Below are positions 1 to 10,566 of a DNA stretch of 64,000 bases, piece by piece; position 1 is the first letter of the stretch, and each line of letters opens with the position of its first letter. The DNA lies in the NCBI GenBank assembly GCA_946902985.2, contig OX336395.1, positions 285,877,065 to 285,941,064 of the forward strand, read 5' to 3'. Below the pieces are notes generated by a model, which made no database searches, was not told the DNA's origin, and worked only from the letters and a program-made list of their open reading frames with translations. Both the position numbers and the translations under genes were made by a program. Origin of the DNA: Meconema thalassinum (Eukaryota; Arthropoda; Insecta; Orthoptera; Tettigoniidae).

Positions 1-433
1 AACCCATTTCGGTAATATGTTTTGGAAAATTTGAAAAATACACTATTTTTGGACTGAGAGTGGTATAGTGGTAGGGGACGGAGTTAACATATGTCTTTTT
101 AGGATTTTTAGGTTAATGACATAGCCTACTTTCCAAATATTTTTTGAAAAATTTGGAAAATACACTATTTTTTGACTAGGCATGGGACAGAGGTAATGGT
201 AAGAGTTGAGAGTCATTGATAAACCTTAGAGAACTTTGGATTTTTTAGGAATTTTGTGTGTTGTTGTTGTTGCTGCTTACAATCATGGCTGTAAGCATTA
301 TGCAGCCATAAAAAAGGACTGACATACTTTCCAAGACCAAATAAGCGCCAACATACAAGAGCAAATATGAAAGAGCTAATACAAAAGCCAACAAAAAAGC
401 CAACAAAAGCCAACAAAAATCTGACAATAATAG
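1..433. other. AT-rich non-coding stretch
   Basis: No gene recognised. The stretch is AT-rich with a short (TTG)n run near 258-275 and a repeated GCCAACAAAA motif around 382-420. Open frames on the minus strand are low-complexity (poly-Gln, hydrophobic runs) and look like by-products of these repeats. It lies 5' of the first polymerase copy and may be part of that element. Confidence 0.4.
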
Positions 434-622
434 CCATGTAGCATGCTGGTAGTTGAGTGAGTTGTTATATTGACCGATAGGTAGCAGGCTGGTAGTTGAG
501 TGAGTATTGATATCGACCGCTAGATAGCATGCTGGTCGTTCAGTGAGAGAGTGTTGAAATGGAGCGCTAGGTACCATGCTGTCGTTCAGGTAGTTCTCAT
601 AGTCACCGCTAGATAGCGGAAA
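434..622. repeat. ~45-bp tandem repeat, about four units
   Basis: The motif GCTGGTAGTTGAG or a close variant recurs at about 444, 488, 531 and 578, giving a 43-47 bp period with AGATAGC/CCGCTAG between units. It lies upstream of polymerase copy 1. Polymerase copy 2 also has tandem repeats upstream, but with a different sequence. Confidence 0.65.
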
Positions 623-694
623 CATACTTTGCGTGTCGCATGTGGCTATTTGACGAAGTTTTATTGCGTGAAAAACGTGCTCCTATAAGCTGTG

Positions 695-1097
695 TATATA
701 AATTTAATATACAAATAACCATTAAGTGTTTAGAACTCACATGTATAGCCTTGTATAGGTAATATAGGGGTCCTTAGCAAGAGAGAGTGTCTAACATATG
801 AGTGTAAAGCCTTTTGATATGCAGTAAGTACCTAATAACCTTCAGTAGGGTGTAAGAATATTTTCAGTTGACTACTACATTTAACAGTGATCACATTGTG
901 AAAGATCGTCTCACCCACTAGGCTCTAGCCGTGTACTACGTGGTTAGTAGCTATTGGTCTTGATTAGGTTATATAAGAGGTCTCTTAGCAGGAATACAAT
1001 CAGTTGATTACTACCTTTCGCAGTGTTCACATCGTGAAAGTCCGTCTCATTGACCAGCCTACAGCCTTGTGATACGCAGTAAGCAGCTGTTTTGCAG
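695..1097 (+). promoter_or_regulatory. possible TATA box and spliced 5' leader of polymerase copy 1
   Basis: A TATA-like string (TATATAAA) lies at 695-702. A good splice donor, CA|GTAAGT, sits at 824, and an acceptor, TTTTGCAG, ends at 1097, 12 bases before the first ATG of the zinc-finger frame (1110). The putative intron of about 274 bases contains imperfect repeats of a unit ending GATAYGCAGTAAG. This layout parallels the better supported leader of copy 2. It is inference from consensus sites only. Confidence 0.35.
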
Positions 1098-1109
1098 AAA
1101 TCAACATCC

Positions 1110-2021
1110 ATGATGGAAGGAACCATGCCTAGCTATATGTGTAAAGAGTGTGGAAAGACTTTTCTTCGGGACTTTCATAGAAAGCGTCATAAAGTATCGT
1201 GTGGTGAGTTTCATGAGTGCAAAACTTGTGGTAGTAAATTCAACAATGCCTACAACGGACGTCGTCATGAAGAATGTTGTAATGTAGTGTCAGCAGCTAA
1301 AAGACAAAAAACTGAGCCTACAAAACATTACCTGCTTTCAATGGTTCCTGACAAAAATGGACTTACTGAATATGAAACATCTTTTCAAGGTCGACTTAAA
1401 TCCTATTTCATTCGTTGCGATACGTGCAAGGATTTAAATTCTTACCTTAAAGAGTCCAAACAGCAAATAATACAAGCTATGGAGAAGGAACTAGCAATGC
1501 ACAAGTCGATCAAAGTTAATCTTGTGGCTGAATGTAGATTCATTCATACGTCTACGAATGAAATTACAGATCGTGCTTTTCAAACACGAAATCAGGCCCT
1601 ATTTTTGGAAACAGACCTAAGTAGTTTCTTGGAAACAAAATTTACAAAGTTAATTAGGGAAATGGAAGAATCTGAGCTAAAAGGCAGTAATTGGGCTTTG
1701 TTAGCAGTGGAAGGAGTGCGATTGAAAATAAATAAGTACAATCCCTTGCGTGGTAGCACATATATTCCATTACCAGCAGCTATACAAGCAAGAAAAGCCT
1801 GCATTAATCCTGAAAATTTGAAAGATGAAAAGTGTTTTATGAATGCCATTTTAGCAAAACTGGTTAAAAAGGATGCTCAACGCATTAGTAAATACAAGTA
1901 TCTGGAAAACAAGTATGATTTTTCAGTAATATCATTTCCTACATTACTAGCTGACATTCCCAAATTCGAGAAAGCCAACGACATATCCATCAATGTATTT
2001 GGACTGGAAAAAGACAATTAA
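1110..2021 (+). pseudogene. N-terminal part of virus-like type-B DNA polymerase, copy 1 (zinc fingers and KYNPLR domain)
   Basis: The first ATG of a 303-codon frame is at 1110; the frame is open a little further upstream without ATG. Two C2H2-type zinc fingers (CKEC...H, CKTC...H) lie within the first 60 residues and probably bind DNA. Towards the C-terminus is a domain containing NKYNPLRGSTYIPLP, followed by a DEKCF motif and ISINVFG, which I know from the region preceding the polymerase in Maverick/adintovirus-type proteins of arthropods. The frame ends at a single TAA (2019-2021), and the same frame continues immediately with coding sequence, so this is the front half of one gene broken by a nonsense codon. 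No adjacent integrase or capsid gene is visible. Confidence 0.8.
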
Positions 2022-4742
2022 CTGTTTCCTCTAAAGGTTGTGGATCAAGAGTTACAAGACCATCGTGACCTCCTTCTGCTAAGTTCTTCATCCGGCCAGA
2101 ACCACTACGTCTTTATCAAGGATTTTGATAAAATACTAGGACATCAGATTACCCGTCATGGACATAAGATATGTACGTGTAAACGGTGTTTTACTCACTT
2201 TGATAATCAATATGGGCAACAAGGAATGGAAAAATTAAAAGAACATGGAGCTTTGTGTGTCCAGCATGACATTGCTAGGGTTGAAATGCCTATTAAAAAC
2301 CCAATTGTGAAATTCGTAAATGTGGAAAAAATGCTTAGAATACCTTACGTTATCTATGCAGATTTTGAAAGTATACTGTTACCCTATCAAACATGTCAAC
2401 CTAATCCTGAGGCAAATTATACAGTGTCATACCAGAGTCATGTTCCTGTGAGCTTTGGTATATATGTTAAACCCTCACCAGCTGTGGAACACATAAAGAC
2501 AAGCCTTCCGAGCCAACCTATTATTTATCGTGGACCTGGCGCTGCAGAAAAGTTTATGGACTGTTTGATCTCAATAGCTAATGAAATTGAACGTCTTTAC
2601 AGCTTAAATGTTCCAAACGCTTTAACTGAGCATCAAAAAGCAGAGTTCCAATCTTCTGAAACCTGTTATTTGTGTCATAAACCATTTACCAAAGAGGACT
2701 GGAAGTTCGAGACCATTGTCATATTACAGGGGAATACCGTGGAAGTGCTCCCAATAACTGTAATTTGAAGTGTAAAACACGTAACCCTGTTCCTGTATTT
2801 CTACATAATATGAGTGGCTACGACGCAAATTTCTTTGTAAAGCAATTGGGGTGTACTACTGAGAGAGTGGACGTTATCCCTAACTCCAAAGAAAAGTACA
2901 TCTCTTTCACCAAATATGTTGGAAATGTTAAGCTTCGATTTGTGGACACGTTTCGGTTAATGCCAAGTAGTTTGGAAAACTTAGTTTCCAACTTAACATT
3001 ATACCCTGAAACAGACAAGTACTTTGGAAAAGAAAATGCAATGCTCATGACTCGTAAAGGGGTATTTTGTTATGACTACATTGAGTCATGGGAAAAGTTA
3101 AGTGAAACGTGTTAACCTCCAAAAGAGGTATTCTTTAACAAATTAAGTCAAGAAGATGTTAGTCAAGAGGACTAAGAACATGCCAAAAATGTGTGGAATC
3201 AGTTCAACATTAAAACTCTAGGAGAATATAGTGACCTCTACATAACTTCAGATGTACTCCTTCTTGCAGACAGCTTTGAAACGTTCAGAAACAAAACACT
3301 AGAAACACACCGAGTGGATGCTGCACACTTTTTCACTTCGCATGGTTTAAGTTTCGAGGCAATGCTCCTTTACACAGGAATTGAACTGGAATTGCTACAG
3401 GATTACGATCAGATTCTTTTAATCGAGTCTGGAATACGTGGAGGCATATGCCAGGTGTCTCATCGGTATGCTGAAGCTAACAATAAATACATGGAAACCT
3501 ATGATTCTGAGAAACCATCGCAGTTTATTACCTATGATGATGCCAACAACCAACACGGGTGGGCTATGTGTCACTCTCTTCCTTATGGCGGATTTCAGTG
3601 GGTTTCTCCAGATACCGTTGATCTGGAAAAACTGAAGAAAGACGATCCTGGGGGATACATTCTAAACGCTGATGTTGATTACCCATCTGACCTACATGAT
3701 CTACACAACGATTTACCTTTCCTACCAGAGTGTACACAACCTAAGGGTTCGTCTCTGAAAAAACTAATTCCTCATCTTGGAAATCGAAGGCGATATGTTG
3801 TTCATTACATGGCATTAAAACAGGCTTTAGATCATGGAATAAAATTGATACAAATTCATCGTGTGTTAAAGTTTAAGCAAAGACCTTGGTTAAAGGCATA
3901 CGTTGATTTTAATAACAACCTTCGAAAACAAGCCAAAATGATTTTGAGAAAAATCTGTACAAATTATTCAACAATGCCATTTTTGGAAAAACAATGGAAA
4001 ATATCCGAAAAAGAATAGACATACGTTTTGTGACTGAAAGCAAAAAGGCAGAAAAGCTAATAGCAAAGCCGACATTTATTGACAGAACAATTTATGGTCC
4101 TAACCTAGCTGCTTTCCACATGGCTAAACGTAACATTGTATTCAATAAGCCTATATATATTGGAATGTGTATACTGGATATTTCAAAAACTCTCATGTAT
4201 TCTCACCACTATGAAGTCCTGCTACCCTATTATGGAATGAACAATCTTAAACTCATCTATATGGATACCGACTCGTTCATTTATTTGGTTAACACCCAAG
4301 ATGTATATGAAGACAAGTTGGATTTCCTAGAACACCTGGACACATCAGATTATCCTACTAATCACATATGTTACTCTACATCAAACAAAAAAGGTTGGGG
4401 AAATTTAAAGACGAGGCTTGTGGACAAATTATAAAAGCATTTGTTGGACTTAGAGCTAAAATGTACGCTTTAGACATAAATGGTAAAGAAATCAAAACGA
4501 TTAAAGGTATTAACAGAGGTGTTGTCAAAAATTGTATAAGCTTTCAAGATTATAAGGATTGTGTCATGAACAACAATGTAAAAAGAATACCAATGAACAT
4601 TATCGCTTCTAAACAACATGACATATCATCTATAAGACTAAACAAAATAGTTTTGTGTCCTGGTGATGATAAAAGAGTGATTGTTGCTGATGGTATAGAT
4701 TCACATGCCTATGGTCATTACTCAATCATTGACCATGCTTAA
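2022..4742 (+). pseudogene. virus-like protein-primed type-B DNA polymerase, copy 1 (exonuclease and palm), broken
   Basis: Homologous throughout to the polymerase at 60.1-62.6 kb. Visible motifs in order: ExoI YADFE (near 2360), a CYLCHKPF zinc-knuckle region (near 2665), ExoII LHNMSGYD (near 2805), ExoIII SDVLLLAD (near 3250), palm motif A DANNQHGWAM (near 3540; the related copy has Tyr where this has His), motif B NNAIFGKTMEN (near 3980), motif C MDTDSF (near 4262), and a C-terminal HAYGHYSI. The type is known to replicate DNA from a protein primer. Damage: frameshifts near 2708, 3937 and 4392 and in-frame stops at 3113 and 3173. It ends at TAA 4740-4742. The family is that of Maverick/Polinton, adintovirus and bidnavirus polymerases; which of these is not resolved. 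Product as it stands is non-functional. Confidence 0.88.
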
Positions 4743-5024
4743 AGAGTTAAGTTATGACTATCAAAATCTTCTGCCTGCAACTAGCAAATACATAAAACCA
4801 AAAAATTTAGGAAATAAAACAATAGCACTACAAAAATTTAAAAAAACTGGTATTCATAATCAAAAAATAAATAAAATAGAAAACAAAATAAAACAACTGT
4901 ACAATTTATAACTAAAAAGGAATATAATATAAATGTATTATGTGTAAATAGTGTACATGTATTTAAAATAAAAATATTGTATGGATACTGCTTATATATT
5001 TCTAATTACTACCCACCTCTCTCC
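4743..5024. other. AT-rich 3' flank of polymerase copy 1
   Basis: Very AT-rich. A Lys/Asn-rich open frame runs through to 4911 but looks like composition rather than a gene. Several AATAAA-type strings (for example near 4964) could serve as polyadenylation signals. Confidence 0.4.
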
Positions 5025-5395
5025 ACTCCTTATGCAAAATGAACATGTAAAACACGAATTGGAAAATCCATGTTTCCATATTGACCAAATAGAAAAAAAA
5101 AATTAACTGAAAGTTTAAAAACTGTAAATGGGAATTTGGTAAATTGACAAATGTGCAAACAACAAATTGGAAAATCCATGTTTCTAGATCATGAAATTGA
5201 AAAACTTTAAACTGACAACTTAAAAACTGTAAAAGGGATACTGTGTAATTGATAAATGTGTAAACAACAAAATGCAAAATCCATGTTTCCATATTATGAA
5301 ATTGAAAAACTTAAAACTGACATAAAAAAACTGAAAATGGGAAATTGGAAAATTGACAAGTGTATAAACAACAAAATGAAAAAAAAACTGGTTGG
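5025..5395. repeat. ~105-bp AT-rich tandem repeat, about 3.5 units
   Basis: The motif AAAATCCATGTTTC recurs at about 5065, 5171 and 5277 (106-bp period), with shared AAAACTGTAAA and GAAATTGAAAAACTT segments between. A shorter array with a similar ATCCATGTTT core follows polymerase copy 2 (about 62800-62990), so the array may belong to the virus-like element. The minus-strand hydrophobic open frames here are repeat translations. Confidence 0.7.
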
Positions 5396-5496
5396 GGGTA
5401 GTGATCATGTTGTACAGTAGCCTATAAGACTAGCATAAGGATAGTTGCATGTGCCCTTATATACTTTGTGTATGTGCATTAGCCTTTGGATTAGCT

Positions 5497-5760
5497 TAAG
5501 TTAGGTTAGGTAATGTTAGGTTTGGTGAGGTTAGGTATGTAACCTTGTAGTTTACTCTTTTCGGAAAATGTAAAATGTAAAATCTAAAATCAAAAAATCT
5601 TAAATTTAAAATGTAAAATCTAAAAAATCTAAAATCTATAATACAAAAAAATCAAGAATGTAAAATGTAAAATCTGAAAAATGTAAAATGAAAAATCAAA
5701 AATCTAAAATGTTAAATTGTAAAATGTAAAAATGTAAAATCTAAAATCTTTAAATGAGGT
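5497..5760. repeat. short TTAGG cluster and AT-rich low-complexity tract
   Basis: Several GTTAGG/GGTTAGG units occur at 5497-5545, followed by roughly 190 bases of simple AAATGTAAAATCTAAAA-type sequence with no gene. Confidence 0.6.
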
Positions 5761-5794
5761 TTCTGTGGGTTAGGTTAGTTTATAACAAAGTTAA

Positions 5795-6178
5795 TTATTT
5801 GTGCTCTCCCATTTGCTCTTACTTTTTGCTTCCCACTATTTTGCTCCCCACCTTTTTGCTCTCACTTTTGCTCTCACTTTTTGCTCCCACTTTTTTGCTC
5901 CCACTTTTTGCTCTCACTTTTTTGCTCCCACTTTTTGCTCCCGCTTTTTTGCTCCCACCTTTTTGCTCCCACTTTTTCCCCCACTTTTTGCTCCCACCTT
6001 TTTGCTCCCATTTTTTTGCTCCCACATTTTTCCCCCCTCTTTTTGCACCCACCTTTTTGCTCCCTCTTTTTTGCTCTCACTTTTTTGCTCTCACTTTTTG
6101 CTCCCACTTTTTTGCTCACACTTTTTGCTCACACTTTTTGCTCCTACTTGTTGCTCCCACATTTGCTCTCACTTTGAA
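5795..6178. repeat. 15-bp minisatellite (TTTTTGCTCYCAC), about two dozen units
   Basis: TTTTTGCTCCCAC and TTTTTGCTCTCAC units recur every 14-16 bases with small length variation. All long open frames on both strands here (Phe/Ala/Pro-rich or Lys/Ser-rich) are translations of the repeat and are not genes. Confidence 0.9.
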
Positions 6179-6179
6179 G

Positions 6180-6545
6180 TTAGTTATGTTAGGTTAGGTT
6201 AGGTGAAGTTAGGTTAGGTTAGGTGTGGTTAGATTATAACTAAGTTTATTATTTGTGCTCTCACATTTGCTCTCACTTTTTTGCTCACACATTTTGGTCT
6301 CACTTTTTTTTTGCTCGCACTTTTAAGTTAGGTTAGGTTAGATTAGGTTATAACTTAGTTTATTATGTGTGCTCACACATTTGCTCTCATATTTGCTCTG
6401 ACTTTGAAGTAAGGTTAGGTTAGGTTAGGTTAAGTTAGGTTAGGTTAGGTAATAACTTAGTTTTTTATGTGTGCTCTCACAATTGCTCTCATATTTTCTC
6501 TGACTTTGAAGTTAGGTTAGGTTAGGTTAGATGAAGTTGGGTTAG
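6180..6545. repeat. interspersed (TTAGG)n blocks with a shared ~90-150-bp spacer
   Basis: Blocks of GTTAGGTTAGG occur at about 6184-6232, 6320-6350, 6409-6452 and 6503-6545. They alternate with copies of a spacer of the type ATAACTTAGTTTATTATGTG followed by GCTCTCACATTTGC. TTAGG is the common insect telomere unit, but here it is embedded in a larger repeat, so these are interstitial rather than terminal. Confidence 0.8.
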
Positions 6546-6559
6546 GCAGAATCGTTGAG

Positions 6560-6716
6560 GTATGAATCAAAAGCCAGCTCCTGTCAGTTTTGCCTCACAA
6601 GGCTGAGTGTACCCCGTTCCACTCCTGAAACCAGAAATTAAATTTCTTGTCAGAGCCGGGATTCGAACCACAGGAATGACCGCCAAGAATGCTTGCCACT
6701 ACACCAAGAGGTGGAC
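6560..6716 (-). mobile_element. tRNA-derived SINE fragment
   Basis: Read on the minus strand, the sequence has a promoter-like head (TGGTGTAGTGGCAAG, box A-like) and GGTTCGAATCCCGGC (box B), then a body containing GAGGCAAAACTGACAGGAG. This is the usual layout of tRNA-derived arthropod SINEs. It is not a functional tRNA gene: there is no acceptor-stem pairing and the head continues into a SINE body. Confidence 0.65.
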
Positions 6717-6764
6717 ATTATAAGGCTGGTCTTGAATGTACAAGATCAATCAATAATTACCTAA

Positions 6765-7840
6765 TAATAATAATAATAATAATATTCCATTTAGCAACTA
6801 CACTGCCGACCTCTCTGTGTGACGTCAAGCACGGTCTCAGGCGTGTCGGCCATCTTGCCCATTAGCCACTGCGCCAGCTCTGACTGACCCCTCCATAATA
6901 ATATCATAGGGCTGGTTGCGCGCGGCGGCCATCTTGCCCATTAGCCCCTGCGCCAGGATCGGCTTATATTACCTACTCTGTTCACAGCTTTTCTTTACAT
7001 AGACGCTACTGAAATTATTTTTACTTAGTTTAGAAGCAACTTACTAAAATGAGCAAGTAATAATTGTACTAAATCTAACATTCTTCATCAAATTACAGAC
7101 GGTAAACATGGAACAACTGTGCTTGCTTGCAAATATTCTTCAGCTACATATAGGAAGCGCATTCGCGACACAAGATCACTAAACACGCTTCCAAATCTCT
7201 CAAAATTGTACAAAACTGGTCTTGATCCCCACACAATACCGTACGCACTAGGCCTCATATTAGGTGAGTAGGTGAGCAGATATACAAATTCTGAAGCGGA
7301 GAGCGCTGTGAGGATTGTAAAAAGGCATAGATTCTCCTCAGTAAAGAGCTCAATTGAGAACCATTGTCCATAACTGTAATACATATTAAGACATGCAAAG
7401 TAGGAACAATGATGAAATTGCTAGCGCTTTTAAAGGTCAAACTTCTAGTTGGAAACTACTTTTCTGTACAGACATTTTAAATGAAGAATTTTGGCTCGCC
7501 GTTAGTCAATGTTTTTTATCTAGATATCATGATTCGTAAATAAACTATTCAGGGGTTTCATCATATATCGATTTAACGAAATTGATCAAGGAGAATAAGG
7601 AAATTACAGGGAGAAAATGAGAAATGATTATGAGGCATGTTTCAATTGAGCGTTCACCTCGACACTTCACCATCCCACGTGTAATCCTGTTACGCAGCAA
7701 TATATCTGTTGCAGTGTGCATATAAAGAAAAGAGCAGCCATGTGCATTTGTTATGTATAACAAATATGCTTGAGACAGACAGTGATACCAACTGTTGCTG
7801 GATAAAATAATAAAGTAGACCTATTCGACCTCATATAAAT
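6765..7840. other. no gene recognised; short local duplication
   Basis: An (AAT)n run at 6765-6784 is followed by two copies of GGCCATCTTGCCCATTAGCC (about 6849 and 6927). From about 7000 to 7840 I find no domain in either strand; the minus-strand frame at 7088-7384 has no recognisable motif. Confidence 0.4.
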
Positions 7841-7877
7841 GAATGTTCATCTAAGGTGTGATTGTGTGATGGATATT

Positions 7878-8100
7878 TGATGGCTTATCCATGTGAAGAC
7901 TGGGTTAAAGAACATCATAAACATGGTTGTAATCATTTTCGCACGAAACTACCTGCACTCAAAATTAACATTATGGAATTTAAGGAACATAGGAAGCAAA
8001 TCAAAGTGCCTTTTGCTGTGTAAAGTGACTTTCAAGTTGCGCTTAACCCTGCTGATACATGTTCTCCAAATCCAACTAAACCCTTCGATTTGCGTTTTGT
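7878..8100 (+). pseudogene. third virus-like DNA polymerase fragment (ExoI region)
   Basis: Read in the frame starting CCATGTGAAGACTGG, the translation includes HHKHGCNHF, KQIKVPFAV and TCSPNPTKPF. These line up with the segment just before and across ExoI in polymerase copy 2 (GCNH, KQLRVPFVIYADFE, TCSSNPTQPF). A TAA codon (near 8018) and an Asp/Glu difference break the ExoI motif. Only about 70 codons survive; homology stops about 130 bases before the THAP-bearing element. It is a separate relic, since it repeats a region already present in copy 1 and is closer in sequence to copy 2. Confidence 0.72.
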
Positions 8101-8235
8101 TTTCCTACTTTTCATCATCGCACTGGTTAACTTAGGTTTTGATTTCAGTTAGGTTCGTTTTTTGAAGTTGAAATACGTGCACCTTCTAGGATAGGCCACT
8201 CTGTTCTTAATGGTTCGTTGTTGGTTGAATACTAC

Positions 8236-9648
8236 CATAACGAATAGAATATAAAGTGTGATCTCTCCTCCCTCAATAGCATGTAATGAATACGGATCGG
8301 GTTGGCACTCGCCGCTACGCAGCGCTACACTCGATTTGAGATTGTTGATTTCCACATATGTTTATGTGTTTTTGTGCGATATATTAAGTATATAATCGGT
8401 CAGAGTGTATTGGTGGTGTTCTGTGTAAACGTTTAATGATATACAAGTGCTTACACTATTACTTCATAGTATTAAACCTGAAATGCTATTGTAGGAAGCA
8501 TTAACTGAAATGGAATGTAATTTCTTGTCGTGTGTTGACGTTATCTTTGTGTGTTAATTTTATTGTTATTTAATGTAAGTAAACAGCAGTTTAGCCCTTA
8601 CATTTTCATGAGTGCTTAATGTGAGTAGTGAAGATGCCTTGCTCTTTTGTACCAGGATGCAGATCTAGCTATGGGGACTGTAAAGAGGTCAGACGGGTTT
8701 TCAAACCTCCTAAATATAAGGAACGTCTTATCAAGTGCAAAGGGGCCATACCAGGGAAGGATAGGGAACTTACTGAAAAGTCCTACATCTGTGATGCTCA
8801 CTTTTCAGAAGATTTAATTGTTAAATTTGACAAATTTGTGATAGAAGGGAAGGAAGAACCAAGAACCAACTGGCGATTGAAAGACTATTCTGTTCCACAT
8901 ATATTTCCTAATTTGCCTAAGTATTTGTCCAGTATGGTGTAAATAAAAATGCTCTTGATGCCATTAAAGACTATTTCTGTAAAGAAAGGGACGAGAATAA
9001 AAAGACAATGAGTTAAAAACATATATGTACCGTAATGCTGAAGGAGGCGTGATCAGTTTTAGACAATAGCCTACTCTATGAAGGGGTCATGACTATGCCT
9101 TCTATGTCTGTTTAATGTCAAGTTCTTCTGAATTGATGGTAGTTTACTGATTTTGGTGTTTGTGGAGTGACATTTATGGTTATTATTGAATTTTATAGTA
9201 ATCTACGAAAGTTGAAAGTTGCGTTCGTACGGCTTTTTTTTCGTGTTGCAAGTCTGTTAAGGGAATGTAAAATGTGTAACAATGTGAAGAAATCCTTTCT
9301 GATAGCGAGTTAATTTTTCCGTTCTTTTTTTTTTTTTATTTACCGATAGCTGGCAAAACTAATTGCATTTTGAACTTGCTCTCTGTCTTCGCTTATTGTC
9401 GAAACTGGACTATTACAGGAGACGACTTATTAAATTATAATTGGTTACAGTAAAGTAAGTGGAGATGTCGAACTTATTAGCGCCTATGAGGATATCTTGC
9501 GGTGTTTCAACATGTAAAACAGGTCGCTAGGTTTGAAAAGTCTCGTAAGCGCCAATGCTAACTTACATCACAGATCGGAGCCAGCGCTGCGCTGTGGCGG
9601 ACCAGGCGTACTAGGCTAGTGATATCACTTCTTATTCTATTCGTTATG
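8236..9648 (+). mobile_element. P-like/THAP DNA transposon, 1.4 kb, with TIRs and 7-bp target duplication
   Basis: The ends are inverted repeats: CATAACGAATAGAATA at 8236 and its complement finishing at 9648. Similarity continues inwards (AAGTG...GATATC, then CGCAGCGCT). Both ends are flanked by ATACTAC (8229-8235 and 9649-9655), read as the target-site duplication. The only gene inside is a THAP-domain frame; there is no catalytic domain. P-superfamily elements carry a THAP domain on the transposase and make 7-8-bp duplications, so a deletion derivative of such an element is likely. The inner TIR alignment is imperfect. Confidence 0.6.
8634..9016 (+). pseudogene. THAP-domain protein, N-terminal zinc finger only, frameshifted
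   Basis: Starts at the ATG of MPCSFVPGC. The first 85 or so residues fit a THAP (C2CH) DNA-binding domain: Cys3 and Cys9 near the start, a later C-x2-H (CDAHF), a conserved Trp-Arg before the end, and a closing SVPHIFPNLP like the AVPTIF box. The frame stops at 8942. A +1 frame continues with sensible codons (NALDAIKDYFCKERD) to TAA 9014-9016, which suggests a one-base indel near 8935. A splice site there (ATG|GTGTAA) is a weaker alternative. Sequence-specific DNA binding at the element's own TIRs is the expected role, by analogy with P-element transposases. Confidence 0.75.
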
Positions 9649-9655
9649 ATACTAC

Positions 9656-10560
9656 TGTGAAGGCACAGGAGATGTTCATGAGTAACTTAGATTGTATGTG
9701 AATTCTTGTTGTAAAATTGAGTCTTGATATTCAGTGAGCAAAAGTGAGTTCAATAGTAATGATATTTGTTTATTTGTGCTAGTTAGATTTAACCTTTCGT
9801 TTTATTTTATTTTTTCTTAGCTAAGTGTCGTGTGGGTTTAATCAAGGCCTAATTCCATGTTCTTATTTATTTTAGAGGGATATTCGCTCTCTGTTATTTC
9901 TTGTTAGTCTTCCATATCGTGCCTTTCGTTTTCTGATGTTTATGATTTTTTTATTTTAAGCCTTAAACTTGCTTTTATAGTTATCCAGTGGCGACTAGGT
10001 GGTTAATTGTTAGGGCTTATACAGGATTTTTTTTCTTTTCAAAATGTTGGTACATAGCAGTGTAATTATTGATATATTTTCTTTTGTAATTTAGTTAGGG
10101 GTATGGTCCATAAACCATACCTTCATTTCAACCCAGTTCAGTGTACAGGGTCGTAGCTAGAGCATTGGGGGTAATTACATATTTTATGGGATTGTTTCTC
10201 TAAATTCTACCTTGTAGGGTCTAACATCTACTTCAGCGAAGCGCAATCTGCAACACCACTTATGTACATCCGATAAACCAGTAGCAGGATCTTTCAGCAC
10301 ACTGTCCACTTGGAAGGTGATTGCACTTAAACATTATTTACATTGAAAACAAGCGGCATTATCAACAGAATTCCCTAATTACTAAGTTAAATAATGCTCT
10401 GGAATTATCCCTACATCTAAATCAGTTAAATATCAGTAGGCCTAACTTCATTTTGTGGAATAAACTGCTGTGACAATGATCAGTAGAAATATTCTTGGGA
10501 TTCCAGGGAGGGTGGGGCAAGGCCAGACGCATCTAGCGAGCGCAATGCGTCAGTGTTGAA
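9656..10560. other. no gene recognised
   Basis: AT-rich sequence without recognisable coding motifs in any frame that I could follow, and no clear repeat structure. Confidence 0.35.
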
Positions 10561-10566
10561 CAACCA

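Noticed and set aside
5754..6202. Overlapping 77-147-residue open frames on both strands
   Set aside because: All are translations of the 15-bp minisatellite; composition is purely repetitive.
7088..7384. 98-residue minus-strand frame as a gene
   Set aside because: No recognisable motif and no supporting signals; likely chance.
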